64,000 bases of DNA. It comes from Roseiarcus sp963779095. Its GTDB lineage: Bacteria > Pseudomonadota > Alphaproteobacteria > Rhizobiales > Beijerinckiaceae. Positions 8,984 to 17,438 of this stretch are shown piece after piece. Below the pieces are notes generated by a model that saw nothing but the letters and a program-made list of their open reading frames with translations, was not told the origin of the DNA and searched no databases. The DNA lies in NCBI GenBank assembly GCA_963779095.1, contig CAVZWU010000025.1:469997-533996 (forward strand), read 5' to 3'. Numbering within the stretch: position 1 is the first letter of the stretch; every line of letters starts with the position of its first letter. A program made the translations under genes and the position numbers.

Positions 8984-10735
8984 TCACAGATCGACAACCA
9001 AGTCGCTGACCGGACGGGAACAGCAAATGAGCAGATTGCCCGGCGCGGGCAGGTCAAGCGGTTGAGGGTCGTAGGCGACGTTTCCCGAGACGAGACCGCT
9101 CTCGCAGTTGTGGCACACGCCCGTCCGGCACGCCCAGCGCACTGGAACGTCGCACGCCTCGGCCAGCTCCAGCAGGCTCTGATAGGCCGAGGGATTCCAG
9201 TGGGCGGCTATACCGCTGCGCGCAAACGAGACAAGGGGGCCGGTTTCGAGATCGACTGGCGGCCGATGCGGGGGCTTAGTCTCGGCTGCGGCGACGCCAG
9301 GCGTCGATGACTCCCCACCGTTGAAGATCTCGACGTGAATGGAATCCGGTTTGACACCGGACTTCGCCAAGGCCGTTCTCATCTCCGTCATGAAGCCGCT
9401 CGGCCCGCACAGGTAGACGTCGGCATCTTTCGCCAGGCCGGCCTTTTCGAACACCGCCTGCGAGAGACGGCCCGCGACGTCGAAGTCCGTTCCGAGCCGG
9501 TCGGCGGCCTCCGGCTGGCTGAAACAGACAAAGCTGCGGCCATGCGCCAGGTCCGAGACGAGGCGCCGTACCTCGGCGGCGAACGGAAAATGCTTTCCAT
9601 CGCGCGCGGCGTGCAGCCATAGCACTGGACGCATCGAACGCGCCGACGACATGGCGTAGAGCATCGCCAGGACCGGCGTCGCTCCGATGCCGGCGCTGAG
9701 GAGCACGACAGGCCCCTCGCCGGAGCGAGGGATGAAGCTCCCGCGCGGCGAACTGACTTCGATCAGATCGCCCGTGCGCACGCGGTCCCTCAGGTAGGCG
9801 CCGCCAACGCCGTTCGGCTCGATTTTCACGCTGATCCGATAGCGATCGGTCGAGACGGGACCGGAAAGCGAATAGCTGCGAAAGAGCGGCGGGCCGCCGA
9901 CGCTTGGCCGAAGGCGGACCACGATATACTGGCCCGGCAGCGCTTCCGGCAGCGGCGCGCCGTCAGGGTGCTGCATCGTCAGCGACACGACATCGGCCAA
10001 TTCCTGGTCGATCGCCGTGACCTTCAGCGATCGGAATCCGGGGGCAGCCGGGTGCGCAGCCGATGCCGGCATAAGCCCCGCATTGCCGTCCGACCCGCTG
10101 TGCAGCAAGGCGTTGAAGGACGACCGCCAGCCTGGCGAGAGCGCCGCGATTTCAGAGGCGCGTTCCAGTCGATTGCGTGGATGCTGAGGCGAGTAAAGTA
10201 GCGCATTGACCTCGGTGACCGACATCCGCGCCTGACCCTCCTCGACCTTCACGATCTCGTCGCCGGCGCCGACCTCGCCCTCCTCGAGAACGCGGAAGTA
10301 AAACCCGGGCCGCCCGCTGGACGTGAGCAGCGCCGCCATGCGGGGCTCATCCATTCGAATGCCGACACGATAGCAGGTCACCCTGGGCTGGGTGACCTCG
10401 AACAGAGCGCCGCCGATTCGGTAGCGGTCGCCGATATAGACACCGTCGTCAGGCAGGCCGTCGACGGTGAAGTTCTCGCCGAATTGTCCGTAGACGAAGT
10501 CGCTCCGATGGAGCCGTTCCTGCCAGTACCGGTAGGATTCGATCTGATAGACCAAGACGGCGCGATGCTCCCCCCCATGCCCGGCGAGATCGCCCTGACC
10601 GTCTCCGTCGACGTTCAGCCGGCCGACGCGACGCCGCCCGGGCGTCGCATCCTTCCAGACGCCGGTCCGCACCGTCCTGCCCTTCCACGCGATGTCGCGC
10701 GGCAGACCGACGTTGAGCGATAACAATCCCGCCAT
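8984..10735 (-). CDS. MOSC domain / flavin reductase / 2Fe-2S fusion protein
   Basis: A 583-residue cytoplasmic redox protein in three parts. Residues 1-215 are a MOSC domain (DGDGQGDLAGHGGEHRAV; Cys in TQPRVTCYRVGIR), the sulfur-carrier fold of molybdenum-cofactor sulfurases. About 230-470 is a ferredoxin-NADP-reductase-like module with FAD motif LFRSYSLSG and NAD motif GIGATPVLAML. The last 85 residues are a plant-type 2Fe-2S domain with CRTGVCHNC and the distal Cys in LICCSRP. Such YiiM-like/phthalate-dioxygenase-reductase fusions are known, but substrates are poorly defined. It diverges from the carbonic anhydrase at 11787. A shrunken copy lies at 45338-45855. No frameshift was found; the ATG at 10735 follows AGGGTGA. 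Confidence 0.88.
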   Translation of the reverse strand: MAGLLSLNVGLPRDIAWKGRTVRTGVWKDATPGRRRVGRLNVDGDGQGDLAGHGGEHRAVLVYQIESYRYWQERLHRSDFVYGQFGENFTVDGLPDDGVYIGDRYRIGGALFEVTQPRVTCYRVGIRMDEPRMAALLTSSGRPGFYFRVLEEGEVGAGDEIVKVEEGQARMSVTEVNALLYSPQHPRNRLERASEIAALSPGWRSSFNALLHSGSDGNAGLMPASAAHPAAPGFRSLKVTAIDQELADVVSLTMQHPDGAPLPEALPGQYIVVRLRPSVGGPPLFRSYSLSGPVSTDRYRISVKIEPNGVGGAYLRDRVRTGDLIEVSSPRGSFIPRSGEGPVVLLSAGIGATPVLAMLYAMSSARSMRPVLWLHAARDGKHFPFAAEVRRLVSDLAHGRSFVCFSQPEAADRLGTDFDVAGRLSQAVFEKAGLAKDADVYLCGPSGFMTEMRTALAKSGVKPDSIHVEIFNGGESSTPGVAAAETKPPHRPPVDLETGPLVSFARSGIAAHWNPSAYQSLLELAEACDVPVRWACRTGVCHNCESGLVSGNVAYDPQPLDLPAPGNLLICCSRPVSDLVVDL

Positions 10736-10919
10736 ATCATCACCCTAGATCGCGCCATCCGACAGACCCAGGCCCTCCGACACCGGGAGATCCGTGTCCC
10801 GACCAGAACTGCTCTGCCCTGATCGGAACGAAATTGAACGCCGTCGAAATGATACTCCCGCACACCCGCAGCGAATTTGTCGTTGCGTCCAGGGGACAAT
10901 CCGTTGCTTTGCTGATCCA

Positions 10920-10936
10920 ATACTCACCGTGAGTAT
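10920..10936. promoter_or_regulatory. 17-bp perfect dyad upstream of MOSC gene, operator candidate
   Basis: ATACTCACCGTGAGTAT is a perfect palindrome around a central C, 184 bp upstream of the MOSC/reductase start. Its length and symmetry suit a dimeric repressor such as a MarR, HxlR or Rrf2 family protein. No such regulator gene is next to it, and the site is not present upstream of the second MOSC copy. Confidence 0.4.
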
Positions 10937-11181
10937 CGCACGGGCTTTGGGGCCGCCAGTAGACGATGGTATTGTCGAGACGATGGTGTCGATCCGACTT
11001 CCCAGAAGGAGGACACTTTGTGCTTCAGCCTGTCGTTCGCTTCAGGCTGTCGTCCTGAGGCACGGACGATCCAGAGACCTTCGCCTAAGAGTATCCCGCC
11101 CGTGAGACTACGTCGCCCATCACAGGAGGGAAGGCCATGAAACTGGAAGCGACGCCATCACCCACCCGGAAGGCGCCAACA

Positions 11182-11195
11182 GATACCTAGGTATC
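11182..11195. promoter_or_regulatory. 14-bp palindrome GATACCTAGGTATC
   Basis: A perfect even palindrome seven bases upstream of a block that is conserved between the two carbonic anhydrase loci (11202-11230). It lies 111 bp before the small secreted protein at 11306. Possible operator; no matching regulator can be named. Confidence 0.35.
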
Positions 11196-11201
11196 GACAA
11201 C

Positions 11202-11230
11202 ACCATCGTCCAATAGATCAGTCGCCACGC
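11202..11230 (+). promoter_or_regulatory. 29-bp block shared with second carbonic anhydrase locus
   Basis: The 29 bases beginning ACCATCGTCCAATAGATCAG recur at 44961-44989 on the opposite strand with one mismatch. Both lie in the intergenic DNA between the MOSC gene and the carbonic anhydrase, in the same orientation relative to the anhydrase. Surrounding DNA is much less similar, so the block may be a promoter or binding site kept by selection. Confidence 0.4.
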
Positions 11231-11305
11231 TTGTGATGTTGTTGTTGTGGGAACTTAACTTGAGGTGCGGATCCTCTGTCTCGACGAGCGCCGAGGAGGA
11301 ATGCA

Positions 11306-11551
11306 ATGAAGACTTCAATCCTTGCGCTGGCGATGGGCGTGGCGTTGGCGTGCCCGACGACGGCTTACGCGGACAAGAACCGGAACATAATTGAGGAGCT
11401 CTTCTTTGGATCGGACTTCAGTCACCGAGCCCATGAGGAGACAGGCGGTCAGCAAGCGAGCGGCCCGTTCACACCCCGCAGGACCGACGGGCTGAGCAGT
11501 AACATCGAGGCTTGCGCCAGCTACGGCTGCGTTGGGGTCGGCGGAGACTAG
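11306..11551 (+). CDS. small secreted protein, unknown function
   Basis: An 81-residue protein I do not recognise. The first 22 residues, MKTSILALAMGVALACPTTA plus YA, form a clear signal peptide with an AYA cleavage site, so the mature 59 residues should be periplasmic. The mature part is charged and Gly/Ser rich and has two cysteines near the C-terminus (EACASYGCVGVGG). A strong ribosome binding site (GAGGAGGA, 6 bp before ATG) supports that it is translated. It precedes the carbonic anhydrase at 11787 in the same direction. It has no counterpart at the second anhydrase locus. Confidence 0.6.
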   Translation: MKTSILALAMGVALACPTTAYADKNRNIIEELFFGSDFSHRAHEETGGQQASGPFTPRRTDGLSSNIEACASYGCVGVGGD

Positions 11552-11786
11552 AGGGTGGCGGGCGGGTCCCGCGCCCCGAAGGCCGTCGGCGCTGAATCAA
11601 GCGCAGGGCGCAGCGACGATTAAGGTTTGGCTTAGGCACCGATGCCAAGAGGCGACGTCGCTGAATTGGGTACGATTCCGTGCTCCGCTCTTGGTTGAGA
11701 GATGGTCCGGGCCGGTTTCAAAGAATCTGAACGCGGCACGCGCTTGTTTCTATGGAATGCTGAATAGGAGGTCGTGGTGAGTTCTT

Positions 11787-12302
11787 ATGGATCAGGCCAT
11801 GAGGGCCAATGAGCAATTCGCAAAGAAGTACGATGCGAAGTTGGGCGGACACCCGCAGCCCAAGATCGCGATTGTAACCTGCATGGATCCGCGGCTCTCG
11901 GACCTCGAGGGGATCTTGGGATTGAAGACTGCGGACATGGACGTCATCCGCACCGGGGGCCCGGCCGTGACCGACGACGTGCTGGGAGAACTTGTCGTTT
12001 CCACCCGGGTCCTGGGCAGTAAGGAGATCATGCTCCTCAATCACACGGGCTGCGGGTTCACAACCTTCACCGACAAGGAGCTGAACGACAAGCTCGCCCG
12101 AGAAACGGGTGACGCCACGCCGGTCCCGATGCGATTGTTTTCCTTCAAGGACCCTGAGGAGAATACTCGGGCGCAGATCGAGAAGGTCCGGTCGCATCCA
12201 TGGATTGCCAAGGACGTGCCCGTTCGAGGCTTCATTTTCGATGTGGGCAACGGTCGGTTGCGGGAAGTCATCGTGCATGACCGGCGCGGCGTCGCCGCTT
12301 GA
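11787..12302 (+). CDS. beta-class carbonic anhydrase, copy 1
   Basis: Interconverts CO2 and bicarbonate with zinc in the cytoplasm. 171 residues; zinc and catalytic residues are in IVTCMDPRLSDLEG (Cys, Asp-Arg pair) and NHTGCGFTTF (His-x-x-Cys), the beta-class pattern of short, Rv1284-like enzymes. It is very close to the copy at 44340. The start needs care: AGGAGG at 11766 is best placed for a GTG at 11777, and alignment with copy 2 suggests one extra base between this GTG and residue 5, so the true N-terminus is probably about three residues longer. Neighbours are secreted proteins on both sides and the quinol oxidase operon downstream. Confidence 0.92.
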   Translation: MDQAMRANEQFAKKYDAKLGGHPQPKIAIVTCMDPRLSDLEGILGLKTADMDVIRTGGPAVTDDVLGELVVSTRVLGSKEIMLLNHTGCGFTTFTDKELNDKLARETGDATPVPMRLFSFKDPEENTRAQIEKVRSHPWIAKDVPVRGFIFDVGNGRLREVIVHDRRGVAA

Positions 12303-12442
12303 GGTTTGCAGCGGCCCGTTTCGTTGGTCGTCCGCTACGCGTCGACGAAGCGAATGAGGATTAGGCTTGGCTGCGGAACGTCAGGTCGGAGTCACACGCT
12401 TCGGGCGCTTCTGGGCGGACGCAAAGAATACAGGAGGTCAAC

Positions 12443-12844
12443 TTGTTTACTAGATGTTTGTTATGCCTCGCTGGCGCGCTGACGCTTCTGCCGCAGATGG
12501 CTTTTGGCGCGGACTTAGTCGATTCTTGCGTTGATCTGGGTTTGGTGCGGGACGCAGTAGTCGCTCGCGGCGGAAAATTGATCGAACTGACGCAGGGCCA
12601 GTTGCAATTCCTGCGTGGCATCTACGCCATGAACCCTGAGCCTCCCGCCGGCTTGCCCTACGGAGATCGGGCGATGCTAGTGCAGGTTGATGGCAACTCT
12701 GACGGATTGGTGCTTTTCGTAGATGGGGGCCAGGCCTGCAACGCGATGCATGCGCCTCCCGCGGTCCTGCTGCTGATGCATGAGGTCGCGACAGGGAATA
12801 TGGATCATCATGGAGCTGGGCTCCAGAGTCTGCTTGATAATTGA
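12443..12844 (+). CDS. secreted protein, unknown function
   Basis: A 133-residue protein not recognised by me. The TTG start at 12443 is supported by AGGAGG 6 bp upstream. The N-terminus MFTRCLLCLAGALTLLPQMA ending in FGA is a signal peptide. The mature part contains DLVDSCVDLGLVRDAVVARG and LTQGQLQFLRGIYAMNPEPP, and ends with a His-rich stretch (MHAPPAVLLLMHEVATGNMD, then HH) that could bind metal. It lies between the carbonic anhydrase and the cyo operon, all on one strand, so a role in the envelope near the oxidase is possible but unproven. Confidence 0.55.
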   Translation: MFTRCLLCLAGALTLLPQMAFGADLVDSCVDLGLVRDAVVARGGKLIELTQGQLQFLRGIYAMNPEPPAGLPYGDRAMLVQVDGNSDGLVLFVDGGQACNAMHAPPAVLLLMHEVATGNMDHHGAGLQSLLDN

Positions 12845-13117
12845 GGAGATCGTGTTCATTCGTTCGATGACACGAGCCTGGCCATGATCGAGCTAAGTCG
12901 CGAGACGAGCGAACTTGCACGGAGCGGGTTTCGGCTCGCAGCGAGAATTCGGGGTGAACACCACGGGAACCTCCCGCTCCGCGGCAGTTTCGCGGCAGAA
13001 AGAGGAGTCCACGCGCCGGCGAAAAATGCTGCTTGGAAGCACCCCGTATTCTGGTTCTCTCCGCCCTTAGGTTCGGCTTTTTCTGGGTCTAGCTGACCGT
13101 CAGCGCGGTTTGGACGG

Positions 13118-14140
13118 ATGACGGTCGCGGTCAAAAGGCGGCTGTCGATGCGAGTGATTGGGGAGGCTCATTTCGACATGTTTGCGACCCGCTCGATCAA
13201 ATGTTGTCCGCGCGCAAAGGCGCAAACGCGGAGGGTTCGCGCGCTTCCCTTCTATGGCTTGGTTGCTGCGTTGTTTCTGAGCGGCTGCGACTGGGCGGTG
13301 CTCAATCCGAAAGGCCCGGTCGGTGACGGCAACGCGACGCTGCTCGTCGATTCGGTGGCCATCATGCTCGTCATCGTGGTCCCGACCATCATTGCCACTC
13401 TCGGCGTCGCCTGGTGGTTCCGGTCGTCCAACCAAAGGGCGTTCTATCTGCCGGATTGGGAATATTCCGGCCAGCTCGAATTGATCGTGTGGGCGATTCC
13501 GCTGCTCACCATCATACTGCTCGGCGGAGTGACCTGGATCGGCTCGTTTGCTCTTGATCCGGCGAGACCGCTCGAGTCGAAGGAAGAGCCGCTCAATGTT
13601 CAAGTCGTGTCGCTCGACTGGAAATGGCTGTTCATCTACCCCGACCAGCATGTCGCGAGCGTCAATCGCCTGGTGATTCCGGCCGGCACGCCGATCCGTT
13701 TTTCGCTGACCTCGGGCAGCGTGATGACCGCATTCTTCGTCCCGCAGCTCGGCAGCATGATCTACACCATGAACCGGATGAGGACGCGGCTCTACCTCTC
13801 CGCCGATAAGCCAGGCGTCTTTCACGGTCTTGCGACTCAGATCAGCGGCGACGGATTCGCCGACATGCATTTCGAGGTCGAGGCGAAGTCGCCGACCGAC
13901 TTTTACGCCTGGCTCAGTCAGGTGCGCGCTGGCGGACCTGAGCTGACGCCGGAGAGCTATATCGCGCTCTCCAAGCAAAGCGTCGTGCCGGCGCCGTTCA
14001 CTTTCCGGACTGTCACCGAGGGATTGTTCGAGAAGATCCTCGATCAGACGCTGCCGCCCGGTCCTGGCCCTGTCGCCGAGACCGACCCCGGCCCGATCGT
14101 GGCGACCGCTCCTCGGCTGTGCGTAGGGAGGCGGAACTAG
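13118..14140 (+). CDS. cyoA: quinol oxidase subunit II (CyoA-like lipoprotein)
   Basis: Subunit II of a heme-copper quinol oxidase in the inner membrane. It begins with a lipoprotein signal whose lipobox is LFLSGCDWAVLNP, so the mature protein is lipid-anchored. Two membrane helices follow (SVAIMLVIVVPTIIATLGVA; LELIVWAIPLLTIILLGGVT). The periplasmic cupredoxin domain has VVSLDWKWLFIYPDQ and MNRMRTRLYLSADKPGVFHG but lacks the CuA cysteines, which marks quinol rather than cytochrome c as donor. 340 residues from ATG 13118; ATG 13148 (after AAAGGCGG) or 13178 would remove 10 or 20 residues and give a more usual signal peptide. First gene of cyoABCD. Confidence 0.9.
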   Translation: MTVAVKRRLSMRVIGEAHFDMFATRSIKCCPRAKAQTRRVRALPFYGLVAALFLSGCDWAVLNPKGPVGDGNATLLVDSVAIMLVIVVPTIIATLGVAWWFRSSNQRAFYLPDWEYSGQLELIVWAIPLLTIILLGGVTWIGSFALDPARPLESKEEPLNVQVVSLDWKWLFIYPDQHVASVNRLVIPAGTPIRFSLTSGSVMTAFFVPQLGSMIYTMNRMRTRLYLSADKPGVFHGLATQISGDGFADMHFEVEAKSPTDFYAWLSQVRAGGPELTPESYIALSKQSVVPAPFTFRTVTEGLFEKILDQTLPPGPGPVAETDPGPIVATAPRLCVGRRN

Positions 14141-14141
14141 C

Positions 14142-16145
14142 ATGTTCGGCAAGCTGACCTGGGACGCCATTCCCTTCGACCAGCCGATTCCTTTGGCGGC
14201 GGGCGCATTGGTCATAGTGGTGATCGTGGGCGTGGTCGCGTTCATCACCGTCAAAGGCTGGATCCCTTATCTGTGGCGCGAATGGATCACCAGCGTCGAC
14301 CATAAGCATATCGGCATCATGTACGTGACCTTGGCCGCGGTCATGCTGCTGCGCGGCTTCATCGACGCGATCATGATGCGCTCGCAGCAGGCGATCGCGT
14401 TCCGGTCTCAGGGTTATCTGCCGTCGGAGCACTATAACCAGATCTTCTCCGCTCACGGCACGATCATGATCTTCTTCGTCGCCATGCCGTTCGTGATTGG
14501 CCTTATCAACATTGTCGTTCCCTTGCAGCTAGGCGTCCGGGACGTCGCCTTTCCGACCTTGAATTCGGTCAGCTTCTGGCTGACCGCGACCGGCGCGCTG
14601 CTCATCAACCTCTCACTGGTCGTGGGCGAGTTCTCGCGCACCGGCTGGCTGCCTTTTCCGCCGCTGTCGGAACTCACCTACTCACCCGGCGTCGGGGTCG
14701 ACTACTACTTGTGGGGAGTGCAGATTTCCGGCGTCGGGACGCTGCTCACTGGGGTCAATTTCGTCACCACGATCCTCAAGCTTCACGCCCCCGGCATGAC
14801 CTATATGCGCATGCCGGTCTTCTGCTGGACGGCGCTCGCCACCAACCTCTTGATCGTCGCCGCATTCCCGGTCCTGACGGCCACCCTGGCTATGCTGACG
14901 CTCGACCGCTACCTCGGCTTTCACTTCTTCACCAATGAGGCCGGCGGCAACGTGATGATGTTCATGAACCTCATCTGGATGTGGGGCCATCCGGAGGTTT
15001 ACATCCTCGTCCTGCCCGCGTTCGGCGTGTTCTCCGAGGTGGTGTCGACGTTCTCGCGCAAGCCGTTGTTCGGCTACCGCTCGATGGTCTGGGCGACCAT
15101 GGCGATCTGCGTCATCTCGTACACAGTCTGGCTGCACCACTTCTTCACCATGGGCGCGGGCCCCAACGTCAACGCGGTCTTCGGCATCGCGTCAATGATC
15201 ATCGCGGTGCCGACGGGGGTGAAAATATTCAACTGGATGTTCACCATGTACGGCGGCAGGGTCCAATACGCCTCGCCGATGCTGTGGTCCATCGGCTTCA
15301 TGGTCACCTTTGTCATCGGCGGCCTGACCGGCGTCCTCGTCGCGGTGGTGCCGGCGGATTTCATGCTGCACAACAGCCTTTTCCAGGTCGCCCATTTTCA
15401 TAACGTCATCATCGGCGGCGTGCTGTTCGGCGCCTTCGCCGGATATACCTTCTGGTTCCCGAAGGCGTTCGGCTTCCGGCTGGATGAACGGCTCGGTAAG
15501 GCGGCGTTCTGGTGCTGGTTTATCGGCTTCTATCTGGCGTTCATGCCGCTCTATGTCGTGGGCCTCATGGGCATGACCCGGCGGATGCAGCACTACGACG
15601 TGCCCGAATGGCGCCCGTGGCTTCTGGTCGCGGCGGTGGGCGCTGCGGTCATTCTCGCCGGCATCCTGTGTCAGATCGCCCAATTGGTCGTGAGCATACG
15701 CCGGCGCGAGGAGCTCCGTGACCTGACCGGCGACCCGTGGATGGGCCGCTCGCTCGAGTGGTCGACGTCGTCGCCGCCGCCGGCATTCAACTTCGCCGTC
15801 CTGCCTCACGTCGAGGGCCGGGACGACTATTGGCGCAGAGCGCGCCTTGCCGAGCGTGGGGCAGGGCCCATGGCCGAACCGATCTACAAGCCCATCGAGA
15901 TGCCGAGGAACAGCGCCACCGGCTTCGTCTGCGCGTTCTTCGCCACCTTCGCCGGCTTCGGCATGATCTGGCATATCTGGTGGCTGGTTGCGGTCTGCCT
16001 CTTGGGCGCTTTCGCCACGTTCGTCGTCTTCGCCTGGCGCGACCGGACTGAATATGAGATTCCGGCCGACGAGGCCGCTCGCATCGATCGCGAGAACCGC
16101 GCCGCCCGCCGCTTGGCGTTCGCCCAGACGGAGCCTGCCGAATGA
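14142..16145 (+). CDS. cyoB: quinol oxidase subunit I (CyoB-like)
   Basis: Catalytic subunit with low-spin heme, high-spin heme and CuB; reduces O2 to water and pumps protons. 667 residues, about 14-15 membrane helices. Ligand regions: IFSAHGTIMIFFVAMPFVIG (heme ligand His), MWGHPEVYILVLPAFG (the His-Tyr crosslink region for CuB), TVWLHHFFTMGAGP (His-His for CuB) and VAHFHNVIIGGVLFGAFAGY (heme ligands). The D-channel-like region TFWLTATGALLINLSL is also recognisable. Starts one base after the cyoA stop, preceded by GGGAGG. It overlaps cyoC by 4 bp (ATGA). Sequence is intact, unlike many neighbours. Confidence 0.96.
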   Translation: MFGKLTWDAIPFDQPIPLAAGALVIVVIVGVVAFITVKGWIPYLWREWITSVDHKHIGIMYVTLAAVMLLRGFIDAIMMRSQQAIAFRSQGYLPSEHYNQIFSAHGTIMIFFVAMPFVIGLINIVVPLQLGVRDVAFPTLNSVSFWLTATGALLINLSLVVGEFSRTGWLPFPPLSELTYSPGVGVDYYLWGVQISGVGTLLTGVNFVTTILKLHAPGMTYMRMPVFCWTALATNLLIVAAFPVLTATLAMLTLDRYLGFHFFTNEAGGNVMMFMNLIWMWGHPEVYILVLPAFGVFSEVVSTFSRKPLFGYRSMVWATMAICVISYTVWLHHFFTMGAGPNVNAVFGIASMIIAVPTGVKIFNWMFTMYGGRVQYASPMLWSIGFMVTFVIGGLTGVLVAVVPADFMLHNSLFQVAHFHNVIIGGVLFGAFAGYTFWFPKAFGFRLDERLGKAAFWCWFIGFYLAFMPLYVVGLMGMTRRMQHYDVPEWRPWLLVAAVGAAVILAGILCQIAQLVVSIRRREELRDLTGDPWMGRSLEWSTSSPPPAFNFAVLPHVEGRDDYWRRARLAERGAGPMAEPIYKPIEMPRNSATGFVCAFFATFAGFGMIWHIWWLVAVCLLGAFATFVVFAWRDRTEYEIPADEAARIDRENRAARRLAFAQTEPAE

Positions 16146-16795
16146 GCATCGCCGCGCGAACGACAGCCGTCGGTCTCGGCGGCGAGGGAGCGGCGGGCGC
16201 GCCGTCAGTCCCACACGAGCTCTCTGAGCTTGAGCAGAAGCGCATCATTGTCGGCTACGGGTTCTGGATCTTCCTGCTCAGCGACATTGTGATGTTCTCG
16301 GCGTTCTTCGCCACCTACACCGTCTTGGTGAACGAGACGGCTGGCGGCCCGAGCGGCAGGGAGCTGTTCCATCTCCATATCGTCGCGTTCGAGACCGCCT
16401 TCCTCCTGCTGTCGAGCTTCGCGTGCGGCGTCGCCAGCATAGGCGCTCGCGCCCATCGCGATGCAATGTACTACGGCGCGATGGCGGTGACCGCCTTGTT
16501 CGGCGCAGGCTTCCTGTTCCTGGAAATCCGCGAGTTTGTTGGCATGATCGCCATAGGCGCGGGTCCGCAACGCAGCGCTTTTCTGTCGGCCTTCTTCACC
16601 CTCGTCGGCTGCCACGGCCTGCACGTGACCCTCGGGCTCATGTGGCTTTTGACGATGATGGCGCAGGTGTTCGCCAAGGGATATCGACCCGACATCCTGC
16701 GGCGCGTTTTGTGCTTCGCCCTTTTCTGGCACACGCTCGACATCATCTGGGTGGCGATTTTCACCGTGGTTTATCTGATGGGGGTGGCGGTATGA
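16142..16795 (+). CDS. cyoC: quinol oxidase subunit III (CyoC-like)
   Basis: A 217-residue integral membrane subunit of the oxidase. It has five predicted membrane helices, beginning with YGFWIFLLSDIVMFSAFFAT. The Glu-containing FHLHIVAFETAFLLLSSFAC and the GCHGLHVTLGLMWLLTMMAQ motif are typical of subunit III. A hydrophilic N-terminal stretch of about 35 residues precedes the first helix. Start overlaps the cyoB stop and stop overlaps the cyoD start, both as ATGA, so the four genes are tightly coupled. Confidence 0.95.
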   Translation: MSIAARTTAVGLGGEGAAGAPSVPHELSELEQKRIIVGYGFWIFLLSDIVMFSAFFATYTVLVNETAGGPSGRELFHLHIVAFETAFLLLSSFACGVASIGARAHRDAMYYGAMAVTALFGAGFLFLEIREFVGMIAIGAGPQRSAFLSAFFTLVGCHGLHVTLGLMWLLTMMAQVFAKGYRPDILRRVLCFALFWHTLDIIWVAIFTVVYLMGVAV

Positions 16796-17187
16796 GCGAC
16801 ACCGACGCAGGGCTGCATCTGAACGACGCCTCAGACCATGCGCCCGGCGACGAGCCGGCGACCGGCCACGAGATCGCGGAAGGTCTCCTCGGCTATATTG
16901 TGGGGCTTTTCCTTGCCGCGCTTATCACGGCGGTGGCGTTCTTCATCTCCGGCACGTCGCTCGTCTGGGGACCAAGCATCCCCCTTGCGCTCGTCGTGCT
17001 GGCCATCGCCCAGATGGGCGTGCATCTCGTCTTCTTCATCCACATCACCACCGGGCCCGACAACACTAACAACGTGCTGGCGCTCGCGTTCGGAGTGCTG
17101 ATCGTTTTTCTGATCCTGGTCGGGTCGCTCTGGATCATGTACAACCTGAATCAGAACATGACGTTGATGCAGATGCCGACGGGATAG
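16792..17187 (+). CDS. cyoD: quinol oxidase subunit IV (CyoD-like)
   Basis: A 131-residue small membrane subunit with three helices: GYIVGLFLAALITAVAFFIS, PLALVVLAIAQMGVHLVFFI and VLALAFGVLIVFLILVGSLW. The conserved HLVFFIHI stretch is a CyoD signature. An acidic His-rich N-terminus (about 35 residues) precedes the helices. Translationally coupled to cyoC. It is the last gene of the operon; 50 bp further on begins an IS30 relic, so any cyoE-like heme O synthase gene is absent here. Confidence 0.93.
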   Translation: MSDTDAGLHLNDASDHAPGDEPATGHEIAEGLLGYIVGLFLAALITAVAFFISGTSLVWGPSIPLALVVLAIAQMGVHLVFFIHITTGPDNTNNVLALAFGVLIVFLILVGSLWIMYNLNQNMTLMQMPTG

Positions 17188-17238
17188 TTCGATCGCCAAT
17201 TCAAGCCGAAGTCATTTCGGAAGCATCTCGCTTAGTCC

Positions 17239-17438
17239 GCGTTGTTCCGCACTCGCGCTGGCCCGGCGCCAACGAGAACACCAATGGCTTGCTGCGCCAA
17301 TACTTCCCGAAGGGTACCGACCTGGGCGTGCATAGCGCTGACACTCTCGCCGCTATCGCCGCCACCCTCAATGCGCGACCACGGAAAACTCTCGGCTGGA
17401 TGACACCGGCCGAAGCACTTGACCGATGGCTCACATAG
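17239..17438 (+). pseudogene. C-terminal relic of IS30-family transposase
   Basis: The plus strand reads PHSRWPGANENTNGLLRQYF, then PKGTDLGVHS and MTPAEALDRWLT with a TAG stop. This is the C-terminal 65 residues of an IS30-family DDE transposase, including the catalytic Glu region NENTNGLLRQYFP. Nothing of the rest of the gene remains. The DNA up to about 17476 (ending TTTGAATCCGCC) looks like the matching IS30 terminus. The IS6 copy 2 abuts it. Confidence 0.85.

Noticed and set aside
13100..16214. Several long minus-strand frames over the cyo genes
   Set aside because: Complement of cyoA-cyoB, which carry all oxidase ligands.
17204..17220. Short hairpin CCGAA/TTCGG after cyoD as a terminator
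   Set aside because: Only a 5-bp stem and no T run; too weak to annotate.
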